A model generated the notes under the pieces. That model saw only the letters and a program-made list of their open reading frames with translations. It was not told the origin of the DNA and made no database searches. Positions 56,015 through 64,000 of a stretch of DNA of 64,000 bases are shown here, piece by piece. The translations under genes were made by a program, and so were the position numbers. Origin of the DNA: Vibrio cortegadensis (GTDB taxonomy: Bacteria; Pseudomonadota; Gammaproteobacteria; Enterobacterales; Vibrionaceae). Each line of letters opens with the position of its first letter. The stretch's first letter is position 1. The DNA lies in contig NZ_AP025473.1 of the NCBI RefSeq assembly GCF_024347395.1, forward strand, positions 496,001 to 560,000, read 5' to 3'.

Positions 56015-56133
56015 CAAAACGGCTCAGGCTGTAATTAAGTTAATCAAATTTAAAAGTTCTCAATGTTTATCTTTTCTTAGTTAATAAGAACGAGATAAAC
56101 ACACAAACACATTCAAGTGTCTTGGCTTTTTGT

Positions 56134-56156
56134 TTTTCCTTTCCAAAAAAGGAAAA
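56134..56156 (+). repeat. AT-rich spacer hairpin
   Basis: TTTTCCTTT and AAAGGAAAA with a five-base loop. Confidence 0.65.
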
Positions 56157-56286
56157 TAAAAAGTATCGACTTTTTTGCTTCTGCTTTTTTCTAAAAAGCG
56201 GAGACAGAAAAGCATTGAGTCCGGCAAACAGTCATTGAGAATTAACCCTTCTTAATGACAACCAAAAACCTTGGTTGCTTTTTGTC

Positions 56287-56305
56287 TTCACTTTTCAAAA
56301 GTGAA
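56287..56305 (+). repeat. AT-rich spacer hairpin
   Basis: TTCACTTTT and AAAAGTGAA around a single C, followed by AGCAAAA. Confidence 0.65.
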
Positions 56306-56346
56306 AGCAAAATTGTGCCATACACTAAGACCCTTTCGGGTTGTAT

Positions 56347-59235
<2,889 letters not shown>

Positions 59236-59278
59236 ATACAACACCCAAGGGGTTTTGATGGACTCAATACCAATTTGT

Positions 59279-59404
59279 TTCCGCTTTTAAAAAGCAGAAG
59301 CAAAACAAGAAACACTTGAATGAGTTTAGAGACTTTTAATTGCTCTATTAAATAGAGAAACAGCTTTCCGAATTATTTACCTTTAGCTTTTTAAAAGCTG
59401 AAAG
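59279..59404 (+). repeat. Three hairpins in the 23S-5S spacer
   Basis: TTCCGCTTT/AAAGCAGAA (59279-59299, one mismatch), CTCTATT/AATAGAG (59343-59357) and CTTTAGCTTT/AAAGCTGAAAG (59381-59404, one bulge). They follow the design of the 16S-23S spacer hairpins. Confidence 0.6.
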
Positions 59405-59417
59405 TAGAAAAAGAATT

Positions 59418-59537
59418 TGCTTGGCGACCATAGCGTTGCGGACCCACCTGATTCCATGCCGAACTCAGAAGTGAAACGCAGTAGCGCCGATGGTAGTGTG
59501 GGGCTTCCCCATGTGAGAGTAGGACATCGCCAGGCTC
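59418..59537 (+). rRNA. rrf: 5S ribosomal RNA
   Basis: Starts TGCTTGGCGACCATAGCG and ends CGCCAGGCTC. The blocks ATGCCGAACTCAGAAGTGAA and TAGCGCCGATGGTAGTGTGG are diagnostic. Helix I ends pair (GCTTGGCGA with CGCCAGGC). Confidence 0.95.
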
Positions 59538-59545
59538 CTATTCGT

Positions 59546-59572
59546 TTTTATCTCTTTATAAAAAAGATAAAA
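59546..59572 (+). repeat. AT-rich hairpin between 5S and tRNA-Ser
   Basis: TTTTATCT and AGATAAAA, perfect 8-bp stem, followed by GCAAAA. No T-run follows, so transcription may read into the tRNA. Confidence 0.6.
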
Positions 59573-59673
59573 GCAAAAAAGTTTTTAGATTTACCTTTAC
59601 ATTTAAGGAAGCCTAAAAACAAAAACTAGATAATAAACATCTTAGATAAGGCTTATATTTAGTAAAAATTTGT

Positions 59674-59764
59674 GGAGGGATGGCTGAGTGGTCGAAAGCA
59701 CCGGTCTTGAAAACCGGCAACCGTTAATAGCGGTTCTAGGGTTCAAATCCCTATCCCTCCACCA
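59674..59764 (+). tRNA. tRNA-Ser (anticodon UGA)
   Basis: GGAGGGA pairs with TCCCTCC in the acceptor stem, followed by encoded ACCA. The anticodon stem is CCGGT/ACCGG around CTTGAAA with TGA as anticodon. A long variable arm (CAACCGTTAATAGCGGTT) marks a class II serine tRNA. The T-arm has GGTTCAAATCC. It is the last RNA of the rRNA operon. Confidence 0.96.
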
Positions 59765-59773
59765 CTTTTAAAG

Positions 59774-59804
59774 AAAAAACCGCTGTTTTTACAGCGGTTT
59801 TTTC
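59774..59804 (+). terminator. rRNA operon terminator
   Basis: AAAAAACCGCTGT and ACAGCGGTTTTTT around TTTT, a strong stem with T-run, just after tRNA-Ser. Confidence 0.92.
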
Positions 59805-59848
59805 GTATCTAGAGCTTCGAAACTTGTCCTGTTTCGCAAGATCGCACT

Positions 59849-60206
59849 GTGATAATCCCAAAGCGTTTCAATTCTCTCCAACCCGTGAACGAAATCGCTT
59901 GCCTGAGAAATATCGAACAGGTTCAATTACTCCATACTCTTTTCGCAGAGCCAAGGTGCGACATTAAGCTTTGTCGAGTTCAAATCTGTTTTTATACAGA
60001 TCTCCTGCGTTATGATACGGCTTGGTCAGAAGATTGTTATTGTGACGTTTTGGTGATGTTCTAGACGTCTGTCACTTTAAGTGGGAAAGAAACCCAGTGC
60101 TTACTCATTCCGCCATACCAAAGTCAATGAAATACAAGAGGCTAACATTGAAGAGTATGCGGTTGCCCAGCTTGTCGGGCATAAGCACAATGCGATGATC
60201 TTCTGA
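59849..60206 (+). pseudogene. Tyrosine recombinase (integrase) remnant
   Basis: The clearest piece is 60081-60206, where one frame reads KKPSAYSFRHTKVNEIQEAN and then a VAQLVGHKHN block before a stop. SFRHT is the HxxR motif and LVGHKHN the LGH region of phage-type integrases. A TAA codon lies directly upstream in that frame. Bases 59849-60064 hold another frame whose TAWSED and hydrophobic strands look like an earlier part of the same domain, less surely. The Tyr nucleophile is gone. Position next to tRNA-Ser fits island integration. Confidence 0.6.
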
Positions 60207-60280
60207 TTTGCCTTAGTCTCAAAATAAGCTAACTTATATTTAAGACACTGCACTAATAATTAGTTGATAATAGGCACTAA

Positions 60281-61090
60281 ATGAATCGAAATGACTTTCC
60301 AAATGAACTAAAAAGGTTGCGTGAAGAACGGGACTTATCCCAAGAAGATTTGGCAAGCTTGCTTGCGTGTTCACATAGGGTTTTTGATGGTGTAAACCAA
60401 GTTATGATTAGCAAATGGGAAAGAGGTGAAACCAAAACGAGCTTACTCAGGCGTTTAGGTATCTCTAATTTTCTCTCTCAACACTATGAATATGATCCAA
60501 AAGAAACAGAAGTAATTTCACCTTCCGTGAAACTTAGCGAAATTCCTGTTAATCAAGATATATCATACAGTTACGTAATAGATAGTGTTGACTCCCATAC
60601 GATAAAAACCATTCCTAGTGACTCTTGGAATGACATATTATCGATTCACTCAAAGTTGTATGCAGTAGATTTTTTGAAATTTTACAAGGCAGAGCACCTA
60701 TCAGTTGACAACCTTGTGATTCACATCTTTTACTGTAAAGGGTTGATGGTAGGTCATATTGTTTATGATAAAAAGACCAGTATGCTTTTGAGTGTTGGCT
60801 CTATTAGCTTATCGATCAGGCAGCAGGTGCTTCAGTATATGGCTGAATGTATGGCTAAGAAGTCGCTCATTATTCCCGTTCATGATCCTGCAATGGCACA
60901 ATTCCTTTATGATTTATACTTGGGACCTAAACGATCAATGTTTGGTTTGTTCCTTTTTACAGTAGATTTTGCCTCTCTTGTCAGCAACCCCTTTTATCAA
61001 AACGTATCGGAAGTGGGCGATCAATCATTCAGGTATTTCCGATATTTTAGTCAAAAGATAAAAAAGAAAAGTATCGAATTCATACTATAA
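60281..61090 (+). CDS. XRE-type regulator with GNAT-like C-terminal half
   Basis: A 269-residue protein. Residues 5-70 are an HTH-XRE domain with a typical helix pair (LKRLREERDLSQEDLASLLA, VMISKWERGETKTS). After a linker, residues 115-260 have alternating strands and helices; HIVYDKKTSMLL, RQQVLQYMAECMAKK and DPAMAQFLYDLYLG resemble the acetyltransferase (GNAT) layout. No clear catalytic motif is seen. It lies in accessory DNA 74 bases after the integrase remnant. Confidence 0.65.
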   Translation: MNRNDFPNELKRLREERDLSQEDLASLLACSHRVFDGVNQVMISKWERGETKTSLLRRLGISNFLSQHYEYDPKETEVISPSVKLSEIPVNQDISYSYVIDSVDSHTIKTIPSDSWNDILSIHSKLYAVDFLKFYKAEHLSVDNLVIHIFYCKGLMVGHIVYDKKTSMLLSVGSISLSIRQQVLQYMAECMAKKSLIIPVHDPAMAQFLYDLYLGPKRSMFGLFLFTVDFASLVSNPFYQNVSEVGDQSFRYFRYFSQKIKKKSIEFIL

Positions 61091-61214
61091 ATAATTCACG
61101 AACTCGACCATATATCATCTGTATATTTTTAACTACAAAACAATATAGCCACCTAAACTCAGTACCTGTAAATTCCGGCTCTGAATCTTACTCAATCTGA
61201 AATAGGCTATTACT

Positions 61215-61613
61215 ATGTTACGCAATAACATCAAATTATTGTTATCTATCTTCTTTTTTCTTCCTATATCTGCATTTGCTTCTGATTGTTCAGAAAAAAT
61301 AGGCTGCGATAAAAAGGCATGTATCATTCAAGCTAAAATGGACATTGCCAAATTAAATGGACATGACAATAAACTTGCCGGATTGAAGAATGCTTTAGAT
61401 CACGTCAATGATTACTGTACTAATGATGATTTGAAGGATGAATTACTTGAAAAGCTTCAGGATTCTGAAAGCGATCTCAGAGAGTATCGCTCTGAACTTG
61501 AAGAAGCCCATTCTTATGAAGAAGAAGATAAGATCCTAAAGTACCAAAGAAAAATCGAAGAAGAGCAACGTGAAATCAAAGTAATTGAAAGAGAGCTATC
61601 GTTTTTGAAATAG
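61215..61613 (+). CDS. DUF1090 periplasmic protein (YqjC-like)
   Basis: A 132-residue exported protein with signal peptide MLRNNIKLLLSIFFFLPISAFA. The mature part starts SDCSEKIGCDKKACIIQAKM with three or four Cys and continues as a long helix (LLEKLQDSESDLREYRSELE), the DUF1090 layout. Function unknown. A terminator follows. Confidence 0.8.
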   Translation: MLRNNIKLLLSIFFFLPISAFASDCSEKIGCDKKACIIQAKMDIAKLNGHDNKLAGLKNALDHVNDYCTNDDLKDELLEKLQDSESDLREYRSELEEAHSYEEEDKILKYQRKIEEEQREIKVIERELSFLK

Positions 61614-61668
61614 AGTTTCTTCAGGCAAGACAAAAGCTCCATGTTATTACGCAATTTGCACTCCAGTG

Positions 61669-61700
61669 AAGCGGAACAACGGTGATGTTCCGCTTTGTTT
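61669..61700 (+). terminator. Probable terminator
   Basis: AAGCGGAACA and TGTTCCGCTT pair across ACGGTGA-type loop, followed by TGTTT. It ends the DUF1090 gene. Confidence 0.7.
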
Positions 61701-61720
61701 CTCATGTGAACATTATTGTC

Positions 61721-61855
61721 TTAGTTTAACCAGACGATACACCCCGAATCGGCAGAAAAATCCTGATCATGTGTGATGAGAATGAAACCTCCTCGGTAAG
61801 CATTCAATGCTTGAGTGAGCATGATTGATTCCGACACGCCTCTAACGTCGCGAGT
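61721..61855 (-). pseudogene. C-terminal remnant of an ABC-F ATPase
   Basis: On the minus strand an open stretch reads MLTQALNAYRGGFILITHDQ and then DFSADSGCIVWLN before a TAA at 61723-61721. This is the end of an ABC-F type protein: the helix after Walker B, the ITHDQ H-loop and the short C-terminus. No Walker A, signature or start is present, and the sequence upstream is not in frame. It is a fragment left by a deletion or insertion. Confidence 0.65.
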
Positions 61856-62010
61856 GTACTCTCGGAGCTATGGACAAGCGATTCAGTGGTTGTAACGCAT
61901 TGATCAAACATCATTTTATTGGGTACAGTCTCAAACAATTTATAGCCAGTGATAGTTTTTTAGTTTATATAGCGTACGATGAACCTTAACAAGTAATAAG
62001 CAAAGGTGTA
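61856..62010. other. AT-rich upstream region of the metzincin-like gene
   Basis: 155 bases with no gene; the likely promoter of the gene at 62011. TTTAGTTTATATAGCG near 61958-61975 contains a TATATA-type -10. Confidence 0.4.
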
Positions 62011-63204
62011 ATGATGCGTTCAAATTATTCTCTATTATCGATTATGGTGTTTTCTTCTATAAGTTCAATAGCTTATGCGAGTGAATTTAGCGAAGTTGCA
62101 CTTCCTAGTCACTTTTACTTACAGCAGGAAAACCAAAATGGTCTGTGTTTACAGCCACGTTCATCACTTAATGTTGCTTCCAGATTATCACTGAATAGCT
62201 GTGATACTGAAGATCAAACCTCTGGGGCTAACCAAGTTTTCATGTTTGATACGGATACTGGCAATATCAGACTGCAACAAGATGCCAATATTTGCTTAGG
62301 TGTTAATGCGACTGCTCAGGGGGCAGATTTAATGCTGCAACTGTGCGAGAGCAACCAACCTATGCAAAGTTTTGTCTATACGACTCAGCACCAAGTTCAA
62401 ATCAATGGTAAACCAGATTTTTGCTTATCTTCAGGGCGACAAAATCATCCGACAGAAAGAGCTGAACTATGGCGATGTGATGGTAGTGAAGACCAAGTGT
62501 GGCTAAGTCAAAAAGATGAGAAATTGCTCTCCAAAATAGACTTTTCAACGCTGCCTATCGAGTTCACTTTTGATATTGATACCGATCTGGATGGTGTGTC
62601 AGAGGCCGTTCCTTATTGGCAAACTGATATTTATGCGTTCAATGCTTTCAACTTTGCATTACAAGCATATAGCGGAATGAACCAAGACCGATTAGATGCG
62701 TTAGAAGTGGTATTACCGCGCATTCAACGAATCATGAGAACGCCAGAATTTAAGACACTTTTGCTTTCTAATCAACAGATCATCGATAAGGGGCTCGTGA
62801 AACCAATAGAGGTATGGCGCGATATTCAGGGGCAGAGTAAGCCTATGTATATCAGAGGGGTAGTGCGAAATGGTTCGACAGGTGCTGCAAACAATACGTA
62901 TATCTCCCTATCTTTAGGCCGTTACCAAATTTTGATTGATGGTGCTGAAAGCAATTACGAGAATGTGAAGACAGCCGTAGGAACTCTTACACATGAATAC
63001 ACGCATGTCACTGGTTATGCGCATGATACAAAGGTTCCATACGCAATGACGTATAAGTTTGGTGGGATATACTCCCAAAAAAATTGGGGTTATTCCACTG
63101 TTGAACTTTCTAGCTACCCAGGAGTAATTGATAATTTAATACTTCAGCAGATGGCGATTCCAGATGGGTCTGAGACTGAGAAGTTCTCTTTAAGAGCCAA
63201 GTAG
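62011..63204 (+). CDS. Secreted ricin-B lectin and metzincin-like metalloprotease
   Basis: A 397-residue exported protein (signal peptide about residues 1-24). Residues 32-165 form a ricin-B type beta-trefoil with Cys46/64, 95/112, 138/156 pairs and a QVW motif. The C-terminal part (185-397) has HEYTHVTGYAHD (328-339), the metzincin zinc signature HExxHxxGxxHD, and a nearby Met346 in YAMTY as Met-turn. It could bind glycans on a target and cleave proteins there. The substrate and export route beyond the Sec signal are unknown. It lies in accessory DNA downstream of tRNA-Ser. Confidence 0.75.
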   Translation: MMRSNYSLLSIMVFSSISSIAYASEFSEVALPSHFYLQQENQNGLCLQPRSSLNVASRLSLNSCDTEDQTSGANQVFMFDTDTGNIRLQQDANICLGVNATAQGADLMLQLCESNQPMQSFVYTTQHQVQINGKPDFCLSSGRQNHPTERAELWRCDGSEDQVWLSQKDEKLLSKIDFSTLPIEFTFDIDTDLDGVSEAVPYWQTDIYAFNAFNFALQAYSGMNQDRLDALEVVLPRIQRIMRTPEFKTLLLSNQQIIDKGLVKPIEVWRDIQGQSKPMYIRGVVRNGSTGAANNTYISLSLGRYQILIDGAESNYENVKTAVGTLTHEYTHVTGYAHDTKVPYAMTYKFGGIYSQKNWGYSTVELSSYPGVIDNLILQQMAIPDGSETEKFSLRAK

Positions 63205-63285
63205 AGCCTTTTATATAAATACGTTACTCATATTCGATACTTTCAATACGGTGTTCCTTAGCCGCTTTGATTAAGTGAAAACTGA

Positions 63286-64000
63286 TTATCTAAAAGTATC
63301 GAGTATGGGTGTAATGTGCGGAAGAAAGTGCGCTGGTAAGGATGGATTTGATAGCTGAAAGAACCTTCGTTTAGATAGATTCATATTCTCGATTACCTTC
63401 CCGTAGTGTTTATCAAAAATAGCATCAAACTGGCCATTGTTTTGTGTAATTTTTATCCTGTCGGTTAATGCTTCAAGTAAGTCAGTACGTTGAGGGTGTA
63501 TATAAAAAACCAGTGGCATTGGGTAGTAGAGTGCCACCTTTTTATCGATAGTTAACCCTCCTAAGTGTTGAGCGTGCTGATCGAAAACATGCTCTACTTC
63601 ATTTGCCCCTAATGAGACATAGTCACACAACCCCTGTTTTAAATAGCGAAAGACATCTTCTAGTTCTCCCTTTTCTAAAACTTGATAGTGATTGGCTCGG
63701 AAGAGATCAGCATCAGCCCAAGTATTAGGTATTCCCGCGATTAAACCCTTGAGAGTTTCCTCGTCAATATCATGGAATTTTGCTCTATCTTGATCGCGAA
63801 TGATAAGGATTCGGCAGCCAAGCAGTCCTTTGCACAGAGGCTCAGCTAACTCTAGAAACGTGTTTGGCATAAACTTTTGGTTTCCTGCTACGGTGACTAA
63901 TACATCTGTCCCTGTATTGAATATATTACCTTCATCTTCTGCGCTAGGATAATTGGTATTGTCACAATCTATCTTATTGTTATTGAATAACATTTCTATT
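63286..64000 (-). CDS. Partial periplasmic substrate-binding protein (family 3 type)
   Basis: The frame is open to the right edge, and the first ATG in view (63993) is probably internal. The visible 237 residues resemble the C-terminal part of amino-acid-type binding proteins: LCKGLLGCRILIIRDQD, a hinge near KGLIAGIPNTWADADLFRAN, then GLCDYVSLGANEVEHVFDQH and the final KITQNNGQFDAIFDKHYG. The signal peptide and first lobe would lie beyond the window. Many such Vibrio proteins are orphan sensors rather than transporter subunits. Confidence 0.75.
   Translation of the reverse strand, partial: IEMLFNNNKIDCDNTNYPSAEDEGNIFNTGTDVLVTVAGNQKFMPNTFLELAEPLCKGLLGCRILIIRDQDRAKFHDIDEETLKGLIAGIPNTWADADLFRANHYQVLEKGELEDVFRYLKQGLCDYVSLGANEVEHVFDQHAQHLGGLTIDKKVALYYPMPLVFYIHPQRTDLLEALTDRIKITQNNGQFDAIFDKHYGKVIENMNLSKRRFFQLSNPSLPAHFLPHITPILDTFR

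Larger units (their letters stand above)
55841..56346 (+). other. 16S-23S spacer without tRNA genes
   Basis: 506 bases. It has the 3' arm of the 16S processing stem (55856-55880), a boxA (55952-55966) and four AT-rich hairpins (55994-56014, 56134-56156, 56178-56205, 56287-56305). I find no tRNA cloverleaf; the common Ile/Ala or Glu tRNAs are absent. The last bases (TGTATGGTTAAG) begin the 23S processing stem. Confidence 0.8.

Noticed and set aside
59417..59629. Open frame covering 5S rRNA
   Set aside because: Coincides with the 5S gene and its hairpin spacer.
59849..60064. A 71-residue open frame as an intact gene
   Set aside because: No ribosome binding site and integrase-like decayed sequence; treated as part of a pseudogene.

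Overview
The window is from a Vibrionaceae chromosome, most likely a Vibrio. The complete 16S-23S-5S operon has Vibrio-type 16S sequence, and many genes (NhaD, OmpW, TrmY-like protein, YehS, Ada-AlkA fusion) have the usual Vibrio form. No strain or species is assigned.

Layout. 1-5928: a minus-strand operon of secreted proteins and lipoproteins: two LPP20-domain proteins, a CsgG-like lipoprotein, a FlgT-like protein, a MltC-like lytic transglycosylase and unknowns. It looks like an envelope complex and resembles the flagellar FlgO/FlgP/FlgT set without flagellar genes. 6370-7710: a small membrane protein and a PAP2 phosphatase. 7839-19509: a divergent maltodextrin/cyclodextrin-type locus. The plus arm holds a binding protein, two permeases, a cyclomaltodextrinase-like GH13, a degenerate ROK protein and a TrmB-type regulator. 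The minus arm holds a barrel porin, an extra LpxD-like acyltransferase, a stand-alone MalK regulatory domain, a lipoprotein and the ATPase. Two CRP-like sites flank a dyad between the arms. 19586-21735: an aminotransferase and an AraC/GyrI regulator.

21754-31640: branched-chain amino acid catabolism. LiuR and liuA-B-C-E lie on the minus strand; a thiolase, acyl-CoA dehydrogenase, 3-hydroxyisobutyryl-CoA hydrolase and SDR lie on the plus strand. A perfect inverted repeat suited to LiuR sits between them. The biotin-carboxylase subunit LiuD and several valine-branch genes are missing here. 31776-38300: a chemoreceptor, alkylation-repair genes (Ada-AlkA fusion and Ogt), a lipoprotein, NhaD and YehS. 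38720-47405: OmpW with an FNR site, then the nitrous oxide reductase cluster nosRZDFYL with an FNR-like site upstream of nosR. Both point to anaerobic control. 47743-53500: TauE/SafE, a YjiH/YjiG pair, a TrmY-like protein, a MocR/EamA divergent pair and an unannotated 47-residue membrane protein.

53911-59804: rRNA operon with promoter, boxA elements, a 16S processing stem, a tRNA-free 16S-23S spacer, a series of similar AT-rich hairpins, 5S, tRNA-Ser(UGA) and a terminator. 59849-64000: accessory DNA downstream of the tRNA: an integrase remnant, an XRE-type regulator, a DUF1090 protein, an ABC-F remnant, a secreted ricin-B/metzincin-like protein and an edge-truncated binding protein.

Start codons were moved inside the longest open frame where a better ribosome binding site, lipobox or family N-terminus supported it. 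Regulatory sites were found by eye and are predictions.
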